Assembly (NCBI GenBank): GCA_003223215.1
Contig: QHYH01000151.1
Span: 1-32,587 of the forward strand
Reading direction: 5' to 3'
DNA from: Acidobacteriota bacterium
GTDB lineage: Bacteria > Acidobacteriota > Terriglobia > Acidiferrales > UBA7541
Length of the DNA: 32,587 nt
Below the pieces are notes generated by a model. The model searched no databases, was not told the DNA's origin, and worked only from the letters and a program-made list of their open reading frames with translations. Position numbers and translations under genes: made by a program. This document shows, one piece after another, positions 24,473 to 32,550 of the stretch; the stretch's first letter is position 1, and each line of letters begins with the position of its first letter.

Positions 24473-26803
24473 TCAGAACTCCTGACATGGTACCTCGGAA
24501 ACCTGTCCGCTTTTTGGTCTTGCTGGGCACGCTGCGATCGCGTAATGGATCTCGAGTTGAGTTCCTGGAAACCGCGTGTGGGTTTGATTCAGGGCCTGGC
24601 AGAGAGTCTCGAGAACTCGCGATCGATGAGGCGAACTGAGTGGGGCCAGCGTGATACGGAGCTGATCTTCGATGGGTTCGAGATCGGCGGCGTCTTGTAG
24701 GGCGGCCTGAATAAACGTGCGTCCTTCTTCCTCCACCCGTTTGTAGTGAGGCCGGATCAACTCCAGTAGATCACTCTCTATGTGGTAGGCAACCATCTTG
24801 AGCACGTTGGTGAGGTGCTTGCGCTCGGTGGATAGTTTTACCACCGCTTGTCCCTTTTGGGCCTCGGCCACGGGCACGCGCCGAGGAAGAGCGTGGTGCT
24901 GAGCCTGAAGTTTTTCGAGACGGGCTTTGGCCTGGGCGATCTCGGTGCGGAGTTTCTCCTTGGCCTTCTTGGCGGCAGTGCGGGGAAGTCGCCGAGGGCG
25001 CGCCTCGAGAGTGATGGCTGCATAGTTGGCGCGCAGCTTGGCGAGCTGGACCCGCATGCGGCGCAACTCCTTCTCGATCGCTTTGCGGGCGGGGTTCGGA
25101 ACGGAACGATTCGCATCGTCGGGTTCGATCTCATAATCGGCCAGGGCATCGATCAAATATTCCTCACGCACATACTTGAAGAAGTTTTCTTGTCGCCAAC
25201 GCTCGAACATGCGATAGGCCAAAACGATAGCCCGCAGGTCCCAGCGACTGGTGACGATGGGCGTTTGGTGCCCGCCCTCGGTCAGGCGAGTGATCTGGCG
25301 GAGGCGAAGTTTTCCTTTGAGGAAGCGCACGGGCTGCTCGTGGAGAAGGTAGCGCACGCGCCGTCCGTCCAACTTGGCTTTGTGCTGGGTGAAACGCGCT
25401 TCCGCAATCCTCCGGGTACGCCCCTTGCGATAGGTCAAAAGATCAAAGTCCAAGGCCAGCAACTCGCGAAACAGTTTGGGACTCCAGCCCCCACGGTCAA
25501 AGACCACCGTAGCACGTCGCTTCGGGCCCAACAGCTTTCGCACTTCACCCAGCACCGTGGGCAGCATGCGGGTGAGTGCGGCATTGGCCTCGGCCGTGAC
25601 CACAAACAAGGGATCCCCGCGCTTATCGTTCACCCAATAATCGGTGGTCGCCGGGGCGGCCAGTCGCACTCGAGTGACATAGGCTTTGGGAATCGTGTGT
25701 TTGCCATGATAGGCGCGAACATGACCATCGACGTAAAGGAAGCCGAACACGTGGCCATGTTCTCGGATACGCTGCTGCGCGATCTCCTGACCGAGTGCGT
25801 GGCTGCCTTTGCGTGCCGCCAGCTGGGACAGCTTGCGGCGCAAGATCTTGACTTCCGGCATGCGGTCCAGCCCTACAATGCGGCCCAGTTCCCCGGGGGA
25901 ATATTCCTTGAGCGCCTCCGGGCGTGGGATGCGGAGAAGAGCTAACAGAACATAGGCGACCAACGTTGTGCGCAGGCCATAGAAGGAGGGGTGGAGGCTT
26001 CCGTAAATCTTCTCCGCCGCCGACAGCAGCCCACTGGCGACCAGTGCCGGGATGGCCAATAAAACGCCGGCGCGCGGCAGGTTCTGTGCTGGAGCAAACA
26101 GGGGCAGCGCGTCGTCGAGCAGCCCCAGGGCCGCCCAGAGACGATCCATGGAGCGGTCCAACGGATTCTGATCGAAGCTCTGAGCCGCCGGTTTGACCCC
26201 TGGTTCTTGCCTCTGGGGAGGTGGCGGTAGTGGCGCGGGGAGTGAAATCTGGTCCGCTGAGCTATCGGAAATCGTGACGGGCTTAGCTGGCGCATCGGCC
26301 TGGGGCAAGAGAGGAAGAGTGGCTTCCGGAGCCGGTTGCCACCCCAGTCGACGGAGAATTTTCCGAATCATCATCTCGCTGAGTCCCAGCCGTCCAGCGA
26401 TTCCGCGATTGCTGATGCCCTGGGCCTTGAGGCGCAGAATCGTACGGTCGCGTGGGCTGGGCTTGGGTAGCGAACCATCTGCGGGTCGTCCCTCCGGGCG
26501 GACCAGGGCATTCAGTCCTCGCGAATGCAGGCGCTCTTGGAAGCGACGCAGGGTTCGTGTGGAGTAACCGAACAAGCGTGCCAAATCGTTCTGATCGGCG
26601 TATCCGGATTCGTACAGCGAAACCAGGGCATAGGTTTCGGCGGTGCGATCCTCCCGGGAGTAGTGAGAGTGGACGACGCCATGGACAAGAATGACGCGCT
26701 GGTTCCCTTCGGTCTGGAAGGAAACGCGTTCATTCACGAAGACCATCTGAGGAACCGGGGAGAAGTCGGGAAAGAGATCGCTTGTATGCGCATCCGGGTT
26801 CAT
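24473..26803 (-). CDS. DDE transposase with double N-terminal HTH
   Basis: This protein has 776 residues from ATG 26803; longer in-frame versions run into the terminal repeats. Two helix-turn-helix segments (about 67-90 and 116-155) are followed by a Pro-rich linker and an RNase H-like core. Candidate catalytic residues are Asp359 (FLYVDGHVRAYHG), Asp436 (ATVVFDRGGW) and Glu539 (ERWRQENFF); the last resembles the YREK region of IS4-like enzymes without matching it exactly. A coiled-coil-like insert (about 585-640) follows. I cannot assign the IS family. The frame continues through the left inverted repeat (codons ...ARPKSGQVSEV) and ends in flanking DNA, so the native C-terminus may be shorter or host-dependent. 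Confidence 0.8.
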   Translation of the reverse strand: MNPDAHTSDLFPDFSPVPQMVFVNERVSFQTEGNQRVILVHGVVHSHYSREDRTAETYALVSLYESGYADQNDLARLFGYSTRTLRRFQERLHSRGLNALVRPEGRPADGSLPKPSPRDRTILRLKAQGISNRGIAGRLGLSEMMIRKILRRLGWQPAPEATLPLLPQADAPAKPVTISDSSADQISLPAPLPPPPQRQEPGVKPAAQSFDQNPLDRSMDRLWAALGLLDDALPLFAPAQNLPRAGVLLAIPALVASGLLSAAEKIYGSLHPSFYGLRTTLVAYVLLALLRIPRPEALKEYSPGELGRIVGLDRMPEVKILRRKLSQLAARKGSHALGQEIAQQRIREHGHVFGFLYVDGHVRAYHGKHTIPKAYVTRVRLAAPATTDYWVNDKRGDPLFVVTAEANAALTRMLPTVLGEVRKLLGPKRRATVVFDRGGWSPKLFRELLALDFDLLTYRKGRTRRIAEARFTQHKAKLDGRRVRYLLHEQPVRFLKGKLRLRQITRLTEGGHQTPIVTSRWDLRAIVLAYRMFERWRQENFFKYVREEYLIDALADYEIEPDDANRSVPNPARKAIEKELRRMRVQLAKLRANYAAITLEARPRRLPRTAAKKAKEKLRTEIAQAKARLEKLQAQHHALPRRVPVAEAQKGQAVVKLSTERKHLTNVLKMVAYHIESDLLELIRPHYKRVEEEGRTFIQAALQDAADLEPIEDQLRITLAPLSSPHRSRVLETLCQALNQTHTRFPGTQLEIHYAIAACPARPKSGQVSEVPCQEF

Positions 26804-26988
26804 GGCCGGATAGGATGTCCCGGCTTTCCGGAGAAAAAAAGCGGACAGGTTTTGGTTCGCACCCTGGAGGGCGAAAAGCCAAGCCAGATGCGGTTGGGAT
26901 GCAAGTCGTGCACGGCGATTTCTCGCTGGGGTCGCGGGAGATGCGAGCGGCATCCAGACGACCGATTGAAAAAGCGGACAGGTTTCGG
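24496..26988 (-). mobile_element. Insertion sequence of unassigned family with ~20-bp inverted ends
   Basis: CGGAAACCTGTCCGCTTTTT at 24496-24515 is inverted relative to AAAAAGCGGACAGGTTTCGG at 26969-26988 (one mismatch). These enclose the transposase start and nearly all of its frame. A further copy of the right-end motif, AAAAAGCGGACAGGTTTTGG, lies at 26836-26855. The right boundary is therefore uncertain and could include the repeated tail up to 27036. No target-site duplication could be fixed by eye. Confidence 0.65.
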
Positions 26989-27036
26989 TTCGCACCCTGG
27001 AGAGCGAAAAACCCAAGCCAGATGCGGCTGGGACGT
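26836..27036. repeat. Two direct ~67-bp copies of the IS right end
   Basis: Positions 26836-26902 and 26969-27036 both run from AAAAAGCGGACAGGTTT through GGTTCGCACCCTGGAG, GCGAAAA and AAGCCAGATGCGG to GGGA. There are about eight differences, and the copies are 133 bp apart. The unit extends past the inverted repeat, so flanking or subterminal DNA was duplicated with the end. This may follow a nested insertion, or may be an intended double transposase-binding site. Confidence 0.7.
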
Positions 27037-27131
27037 GAGCTCTGCGAGTACCTTCCGCCGTCACGTACAGCTGCTTAAGCCTCAGGATACAGCTACAATA
27101 CAAAAGGAGATGGCATGGTCCGTTTCACCAT

Positions 27132-27499
27132 TCAGGTGATTTGTGCAGCTTTCCAAAGGGGGTATGTCAGGAGCTCTGAACCTACGGCCACTCGTTCCCA
27201 TCGTTCGAGAGTGCCAGGGTATTTGCGAACCAAAAGGACGAGCGCTGCGGCTTGCGGAGTAGACTTGGCGCGACCCTGTTCCCACTTTTCCAAGGTCCGT
27301 TCATTGATCCGAAGCTTGCGGGCGAAAACAGCTCGTGAACAGCGCAACCTCTTTCGCGTATCCCGAATCAACTTCGAGTCCACCTTGGGGAGCGGTGCCG
27401 CTTTGACCTATAGGTGCGGAGCGTGATTTTGCCCCCGCGATGACTCTTCACCGCTGCAACGCCTTCCATCAGTTCGTCGAAAATCTTTCTCTAGCTCAT
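27132..27499 (-). pseudogene. HigA/NadS-like HTH antitoxin gene with a nonsense codon and a frameshift
   Basis: From ATG 27499 the frame reads Met-Ser-stop-Arg-Lys-Ile-Phe, that is, a TAG where a Lys codon would make a good start (MS.RKIFDELMEGVAAVK). It continues SHRGGKITLRTYR, shifts frame near 27408, and goes on VKAAPLPKVDSKLIRDTRKR, then FARKLRINERTLEKWEQGRA. That second part is an XRE-type HTH of the antitoxins partnering RelE/HigB toxins. The C-terminus after LERWERV also departs from the family. No toxin gene is next to it. Two lesions make a true pseudogene more likely than a single read error. It sits just outside the IS, which may have removed its partner. Confidence 0.65.
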
Positions 27500-27535
27500 C
27501 GCTTTTCCAGGAGTCCTGCGCTTCGCTCTTCGTTC

Positions 27536-28029
27536 TCACCTCATCGCGCCATCCGACGCCGCACGCGAGAGGACCTTCTTGTCGGCTTCCTTGGTCGGAC
27601 TCCTGTCAATTTCGATCGAACCCTTGAAGTCCGCGCCGTCATCGATCATGACCTGTGCGGTCGCCAATCCCCGATCACCGATCCGCCCTTCTTGATCTCA
27701 ATCTTTCCCGTCGCGTGCACGTTGCCTTGCACACAGCCGTACACCACCACGTCGCGGGCGTCGATGTCAGCCTTTAGCTTCGCCGCTGTGTCTACCGTTA
27801 GCTTTCGTTCATGAAGGTGGAGCATTCCTTCGATCGAGCCGTCAATCAGCAGATCCACCGTGCCAGTGATGTCGCCCTTTACATGCAGGCTCGGCCCCAG
27901 GCACGCCGTAGACCGGCCCACCATGGAATCTACCGGACGCATCGTATCCGGGCCCTTCTTGTCAGTCTGGGAGTTTTTCGACTCCGGTGTCACGGCTTGC
28001 GGCTTATTCGGTTTCTTCGCATTCCACAT
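27536..28029 (-). pseudogene. Bactofilin gene with one frameshift
   Basis: From ATG 28029 (MWNAKKPNKPQ, AGGA upstream on its strand) the frame has a linker and then the bactofilin beta-helix: ACLGPSLHVKGDITGTVDLL, IDGSIEGMLHLHERKLTVDT, ARDVVVYGCVQGNVHATGKI, and IEIKKGGSVIGD. There the frame breaks at about 27667. The next frame carries on with LATAQVMIDDGADFKGSIEI, the conserved last rungs, and a short tail ending at TGA 27536-27538. Bactofilins polymerise into cytoskeletal filaments that place cell-wall or motility proteins. One missing T in GATTTG restores the frame, so this could be a sequencing indel. The intact product would be about 164 residues. Confidence 0.75.
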
Positions 28030-28160
28030 AAATCCTGTCTTGGTTTCACCTCTGCTTTTTATTGAGACGCGCACAAACTACAGAAGGGTTTACTCGCACG
28101 CCGAGCCAAAAATGTTCGCTAACTCCCGATAATTCTCTCTGGGTTCGAGCCTCCTGACCT

Positions 28161-28245
28161 GTGGCTAGCGAATTCTTGTTTTGCTTCGGTGTAACAATGA
28201 GACATTGCGTTGTACCTTGACGCCGTAGCAATTCGCCAGGGACAA
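28161..28245 (+). repeat. Structured ~80-bp repeat, copy 2
   Basis: GTGGCTAGCGAATTCTTGTT ... CTTGACGCCGTAGCAATTCG ... CAGGGAC matches copies at 17562 (reverse) and 32241. The GCGAATT/AATTCGC ends and a CAATG-AGA-CATTG hairpin are kept although the loop bases differ. It ends 14 bp before the -10 box of the RHH operon, so it could supply upstream promoter sequence. Confidence 0.7.
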
Positions 28246-28258
28246 GTAACTACCCGTG

Positions 28259-28290
28259 TACAATTGCACCATTGTGGTGCACACTGGTGC
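28259..28290 (+). promoter_or_regulatory. Promoter/operator of the RHH gene pair
   Basis: TACAAT (28259-28264) is a good -10 box, but no clear -35 is present. Directly after it lies GCACCATTGTGGTGC (28266-28280), a perfect dyad GCACCA-TTG-TGGTGC, followed by a third half-site TGGTGC at 28285-28290, one base before the ATG at 28292. Spaced half-sites of this kind suit cooperative binding by ribbon-helix-helix dimers, hence autorepression. No Shine-Dalgarno sequence is seen, so the transcript may be leaderless or short-leadered. Confidence 0.65.
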
Positions 28291-28291
28291 T

Positions 28292-28549
28292 ATGAAGCCA
28301 TTAAACAAGACAATACGCCAAAGCGTCAGCCTTCCAGCAAACGTCGCGGCACAGGTTCGCAGCCTGGCGAAAATCCGCAAGCTTAGCTCGAACCGAATGT
28401 TAGTGGAACTTATCGAAAACGGGATCGAGGCTGAGAAGCGTAAGCAGCAGGAGTTCTTCAAACTGGCAGAACGTTTTCGCAACGCCACGGACCCGGAGGA
28501 AGCGAAGCGCCTTGGCGATGAGTTGGGCCGAATGGTCTTTGGCGACTGA
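28292..28549 (+). CDS. Ribbon-helix-helix DNA-binding protein, likely antitoxin
   Basis: This 85-residue protein begins with an RHH fold: strand NKTIRQSVSLP (5-15), helix ANVAAQVRSLAKIRK (16-30), turn LSSN, helix RMLVELIENGIEAEKR (35-50). A charged helical tail follows (QQEFFKLAERFRNATDPEEA) that could bind a partner. The start at 28292 is chosen because the RHH begins there; an upstream frame start would lie across the operator. The stop overlaps the next gene's start as TGATG, as in toxin-antitoxin operons. The protein probably binds the GCACCA/TGGTGC sites. Fold call firm, antitoxin role inferred. Confidence 0.8.
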   Translation: MKPLNKTIRQSVSLPANVAAQVRSLAKIRKLSSNRMLVELIENGIEAEKRKQQEFFKLAERFRNATDPEEAKRLGDELGRMVFGD

Positions 28550-28794
28550 TGCCCAAGATTGAGAATTGGGACAATCTGCCGGAGGGCATCCGTTGCCATT
28601 TGATTGATCGGATGCGGGACCGGGCGATCACCATTGCCGACGTCAATCAGCTTCGTCTCTGGATTGAGTCAAACCCAGAGGTACCGGACGGTGACTGGTA
28701 CAGGGACTTCGGTTCGTTCAAGATCTGCGGACAGGGCTCATATCCCAAGACGTTCCTGCTTCGTGGCCAAGCTGCCAAAGGCGAATCCCTCTAA
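28549..28794 (+). CDS. 81-residue partner of the RHH protein, candidate toxin of an uncharacterised family
   Basis: The frame starts inside the RHH stop (TGATG). An N-terminal helical part (LPEGIRCHLIDRMRDRAITI then ADVNQLRLWIESNPEVPDGD) leads into a short beta part, DWYRDFGSFKICGQGSYPKT then FLLRGQAAKGESL. The helix followed by strands with basic and aromatic residues recalls small RelE/BrnT-like RNases, but the usual catalytic set cannot be assigned. I recall similar 80-90 residue hypothetical proteins ending in KTFLL.GQ.A.G, though no named function. Coupling to an autoregulated RHH gene makes a toxin role plausible. It could instead be a co-regulator or an inhibitor. Confidence 0.6.
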   Translation: MPKIENWDNLPEGIRCHLIDRMRDRAITIADVNQLRLWIESNPEVPDGDWYRDFGSFKICGQGSYPKTFLLRGQAAKGESL

Positions 28795-29226
28795 GCATCC
28801 CAAGGATCTGTTCGCGAATCGTGCGTGCCACTTACGTGGCGTTTGACGGGCCAGTCTTGTTCTGCGAAACGTCTAGATAGACCATCGTCGAGCGACAACG
28901 GTTCAATCAAGTCAGTGTAACGTCACGATTAGGGTGAAGAGCTCAACGCTGAGGAAGGTGAAGAAGGCAGTTCGGTTGCGGCCGGAGGCCGCCGCTCAAA
29001 TCGGATTCCTAGAGTGGAGCGAGGCGCGAGAGAGGGTGCTGCAAGCACTTAGCTTTCTCCCCGCGGTCGCTGGTTGGCCTACTCACCCGAGGCCACTTTT
29101 CGATATGCCAACTTGTATGAACTCTTCCCCGGCGGAGGAGAGAGACATTTCAAATCGCATCGACCAGACCAGGTGGCAAAGAGGGTAAGACTTTCCTAGA
29201 GTTTTCCACGAAATCGAACAGAATTC
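28795..29226. other. ~430-bp region between the RHH pair and the kinase
   Basis: One 84-codon frame from GTG 28934 to 29188 (KSSTLRKVKKAVRLRPEAAA, then FLEWSEARERVLQALSF) reads partly like a protein but has no ribosome site and no family I know. It may be a remnant, or the leader region of the kinase gene. No promoter or RNA structure stood out. Confidence 0.25.
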
Positions 29227-32136
29227 GTGCACATTTCAAGGCCACTTGACTTTGAGCGCGTAAAATCTCTTGCGTACCAACATCGCGCGTCAACAACGAC
29301 TACTGTCAGTTTTGTCAGTGTGGAAGGTTTACTTGCCTCTTTACCATGCGTTGTGCCTGAATCGCATTCCCTTACGGGGCAAACGATCTCCCACTATCGC
29401 GTTTTGGAGAAACTCGGCAGTGGAGGGATGGGGGTGGTCTATAAGGCAGAGGACCTTAACCTCTGCCGGTATGTGGCGCTGAAATTTCTCCCTGAGGATC
29501 TGGCTCAGGATCGTCAAATGCTGGAACGATTTCGACGCGAGGCACGGGCCGCGTCCGCTCTGAGCCATCCCAACATCTGCACGATCCATGACATTGCCGA
29601 GGAGAACCACCAGACCTATATCGTCATGGAGATGCTCGAGGGTATGACGCTAAAGGAGCGGACCACCGAGGGCAGCCTTGATCTCGGCACGCTGCTGGGG
29701 TTGGGCATCGAGATTGCGGACGCGCTCGATGCTGCACACATGGAAGGCATCATTCACCGCGATATCAAGCCCGGAAACATTTTTGTGACTAAGCGCGGCC
29801 ACGCGAAGATTCTGGACTTTGGATTGGCAAAGGTGGTGAAGGTGAGCGCTCGTCGAGCTGCCATGGTGGGAGTCATGGACGACGTGACACAGGGTGCGAC
29901 CGTTGACGCCCTGACCAGCGCTGGCACAACGATCGGTACCATGTATTACATGTCGCCAGAACAAGTAAGGGCCACCGAGTTGGATGCACGCACGGACTTG
30001 TTTTCGTTCGGTGTGGTGCTTTATGAGATGGCCACGGGGACTATGCCGTTCCGCGGGCAAAGCTCAGGCGTGATCGCAGAAGCAATCCTGAACCGGACTC
30101 CGGTGGCTCCGGTTCGCTTGAACCCCGATATTCCACCGGCGCTGGGGGAGATCATCCGCAGAGCGCTGGAGAAGGACCGCAATCTGCGTTACCAAAGCGC
30201 CGCTGACATGCGTGTTGAGTTGCAACGGCTGAGGCGGGACACCGCAACTCGACACGCTATAGAGGTCGACGAACCCGAATCCGTAGCGATACCGGGCGAG
30301 ATCCCTTCTGCGACTGGCAAACCGAGAGCGGCGGCTTCTTTCCAACCGAGCGGCGCGCTCGTTCATCCGCCAATCGCGTCGAAGTGGCACGCGATGCTCA
30401 AGTGGCTGCCCTGGGTGGTTATTGGCTTATTCGTGGCAGCGGTTGGAGGATGGGTGTTAACGCAACGGGTGAAACGCGTGGAAATCAACGCGGTGCCACT
30501 AACGGTGCGTCCACTCGCGAGCCTTCCGGGCCGCAAGCAGCTGCCGATTTTCTCAAGCGATGGCAACGCGGTCGCCTTTGCTTGGGATGGAGGACAACCC
30601 GGCCAAAACTCTGATGTCTACCTCATGCAGCTGGAAGGTGGCAAGCCCTTGCGCATTACGAATCATCCTGCGAGTGAATGGCCGGCCTGCTTCAGTGCGG
30701 ATGGGCGCCGCCTGTACTTCAACCGCCAATCGGAAAATGGGTTTACGTCGTATTGGGTTCCAACTCTGGGTGGCGACGAAACGCGGGTCGCAGACGGTGT
30801 AGTCACCGATATCTCTCCCGACGGGCGGTACGCCGCCCTTGTGCGACCTAGCGGATCGGGAGTCGAAGAACTGGGCACTTTCGTTCTGGACTTGGCAGCG
30901 GGCTCCGAGCGGAAACTGGAAGAAAATTTTGGCGCGATGAACCCCCAATTCAGCCCTGACGGCAAGTGGATATTCCTTCCCTATGGAGCGGACCGCGACC
31001 ACTTGAGCGTGCACCGTGTGCCGGTCGAAGGGGGAGAGTTGGAACCGGTGCAATTTCCCGATCTTGGGGCTGACGTCGACCGGGTAGAGGCCATCCAGTT
31101 CTCCCCTCGGCGCACACGGATGTGGATTGAGGCTCGGGAGCGTACCACCAATGCACTGGTCACCTTTATGGCCAATGCCGACGGGAGTGAGCCAAAGCGG
31201 CTCCCACGAAGTGTTGCTCCTGGGGCACTGGCCCCAGACGGTCGGCAGATGGTTAGCGTGCGCAATGCCTTTGCCGTGACGCTCTACCGTGTGGAAGCAT
31301 TTCCCGTTCCTGGCGGCCATCTAACTCCCCAAAAGATCTTGGAAACGCCGGGCGAGGCATACTCGCCCAGAATCTCGCCCGACGGCAGCCAAATCCTTGT
31401 CAGTTCCTTCCGGAAAGGTCGTTGGGAAATCTGGCTCTGGAACGCCGCGATGACCGATGGCCATCCCATTTTCAGTAAAGAGGGGGGCACTGCGGGCTCA
31501 CCGGCATGGTCGCCGGACGGCAAATGGATCGCCTTCGACGCGCGGACGAGGAGTGCCGCCGCCAATCTCTGGATGGTGGCGTCTGCCGGCGGTGAGGCCA
31601 AGGTCCTGGTAGACCGTCCGGGAGAAAACACGACGCCGTGTTTCGATCCTACGAGTCAGTGGGTCTACTTCACCTCAAGCCGGACTGGCTCCCTGCAACT
31701 ATTCCGCGTGCCCGTAACTGGTGGTCCGGCGGCCCAAGTGACGCAAGGCGGCGCGTTCACGTGTCAATTCTCCAAGGACGGGCGCTACATTTACTATCTG
31801 AAAGCGCGGAATGGCGGTGAGATCTGGCGCTTGGAGTTGGGCACGAATCGCGAGGAGCCCGTTGTACCGGAAATGAAGTCTCGGAACTGGAAGGTTCTTC
31901 GAGATGGTATCTATATGCTGGACTCCCAAACTAATTCGCAGATTGGGACTGCCGCCCGAGTGGCCGACGCGCGGTTCTACCGCTTCGCGACGAAGAAGAT
32001 TGAGGACTTAGGCTTTCACACCCCCAAGGCAATTGCTTATATCGGAATCGACCTTTCGCCAGATGCAAAGTGGGTCTACTACAGTCAGGTCGAATCGTCG
32101 ACGAGTGAGCTGTATCTCGTAGAGAATCTGCCCTGA
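29227..32136 (+). CDS. Membrane Ser/Thr protein kinase with C-terminal TolB-like beta-propeller
   Basis: The kinase domain spans about 58-338 (numbered from GTG 29227): glycine loop [13 protein letters not shown], Lys86 in VALKFLP, catalytic loop HRDIKPGN (177-184), DFG (197-199), and MSPEQ in place of APE. A 35-residue insert (about 205-238) lies between DFG and SPE. A single membrane helix follows at about 394-412 ([17 protein letters not shown]). An extracytoplasmic propeller carries PD40/TolB-type blades: [33 protein letters not shown], and [20 protein letters not shown]. This is the common Acidobacterial Pkn layout: a sensor outside and a kinase inside. No ribosome site supports the GTG at 29227. 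GTG 29353 ([17 protein letters not shown]) fits the usual start of this family better and gives 927 residues. Confidence 0.92.
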   Translation: MHISRPLDFERVKSLAYQHRASTTTTVSFVSVEGLLASLPCVVPESHSLTGQTISHYRVLEKLGSGGMGVVYKAEDLNLCRYVALKFLPEDLAQDRQMLERFRREARAASALSHPNICTIHDIAEENHQTYIVMEMLEGMTLKERTTEGSLDLGTLLGLGIEIADALDAAHMEGIIHRDIKPGNIFVTKRGHAKILDFGLAKVVKVSARRAAMVGVMDDVTQGATVDALTSAGTTIGTMYYMSPEQVRATELDARTDLFSFGVVLYEMATGTMPFRGQSSGVIAEAILNRTPVAPVRLNPDIPPALGEIIRRALEKDRNLRYQSAADMRVELQRLRRDTATRHAIEVDEPESVAIPGEIPSATGKPRAAASFQPSGALVHPPIASKWHAMLKWLPWVVIGLFVAAVGGWVLTQRVKRVEINAVPLTVRPLASLPGRKQLPIFSSDGNAVAFAWDGGQPGQNSDVYLMQLEGGKPLRITNHPASEWPACFSADGRRLYFNRQSENGFTSYWVPTLGGDETRVADGVVTDISPDGRYAALVRPSGSGVEELGTFVLDLAAGSERKLEENFGAMNPQFSPDGKWIFLPYGADRDHLSVHRVPVEGGELEPVQFPDLGADVDRVEAIQFSPRRTRMWIEARERTTNALVTFMANADGSEPKRLPRSVAPGALAPDGRQMVSVRNAFAVTLYRVEAFPVPGGHLTPQKILETPGEAYSPRISPDGSQILVSSFRKGRWEIWLWNAAMTDGHPIFSKEGGTAGSPAWSPDGKWIAFDARTRSAAANLWMVASAGGEAKVLVDRPGENTTPCFDPTSQWVYFTSSRTGSLQLFRVPVTGGPAAQVTQGGAFTCQFSKDGRYIYYLKARNGGEIWRLELGTNREEPVVPEMKSRNWKVLRDGIYMLDSQTNSQIGTAARVADARFYRFATKKIEDLGFHTPKAIAYIGIDLSPDAKWVYYSQVESSTSELYLVENLP

Positions 32137-32240
32137 GACCGACTACTCTTGCGCGGGTTAGGGCTGGTCGTCGCCAAAGCCTTGACAGTGTAACACCCAA
32201 GTGAGCGAGAGGGTTGAAATCAGCTATAATAGTGTCAACT

Positions 32241-32322
32241 GTGGTTGGCGAATTGTTGTTTTGCTTCGGTGCAATGTGACTTTGCGCTGAACCTTGACAC
32301 CGTACCACTTCGCCAGGAACAC
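32241..32322 (+). repeat. Structured ~80-bp repeat, copy 3
   Basis: GTGGTTGGCGAATTGTTGTT starts this copy, which ends at CACTTCGCCAGGAACACG. It is closest in sequence to copy 1 and oriented as copy 2. The TGGCGAA/TTCGCCA ends remain paired. It lies 104 bp after the kinase stop codon. Confidence 0.7.
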
Positions 32323-32418
32323 GTGATTATAAGACGGCTACGAGCCCCCCCGATCATGCACTTCGATCACAAACGCGAATCGTCTTAAAGAATACCTTCA
32401 GGAGATTCAAAGAATGAA

Positions 32419-32550
32419 ATGAAATGGGTGTGGCTACTTTTTGGCAACGAGAAAACCGCGAAAAATCAGGTGATTTTGGGCGTTGCCGCCGCGGAGATGG
32501 CCGGAAACTCCCGGGTTATCGAGGTGAGGGAGGAATATCCCCTGGTTTAG
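32419..32550 (+). CDS. Possible small protein of 43 residues
   Basis: The frame runs MKWVWLLFGNEKTAKNQVIL, then GVAAAEMAGNSRVIEVREEY, and ends PLV at TAG 32548-32550. AGGAG (32399-32403) lies 10 nt before a two-codon frame ATG AAA TGA (32414), whose last bases overlap this ATG. The composition is protein-like but no family is recognised. It may continue a lost gene or be a genuine small ORF. Confidence 0.3.
   Translation: MKWVWLLFGNEKTAKNQVILGVAAAEMAGNSRVIEVREEYPLV

Noticed and set aside
24848-25945. 365-residue plus-strand frame
   Set aside because: It is the shadow of the transposase catalytic region; no ribosome site or domain is seen.
30553-31320. 255-residue minus-strand frame
   Set aside because: Antisense of the kinase beta-propeller; its apparent repeats mirror the propeller blades.
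32294-32320. Promoter inside repeat copy 3 (TTGACA)
   Set aside because: The -35 match has no -10 box at proper spacing in any of the three copies.
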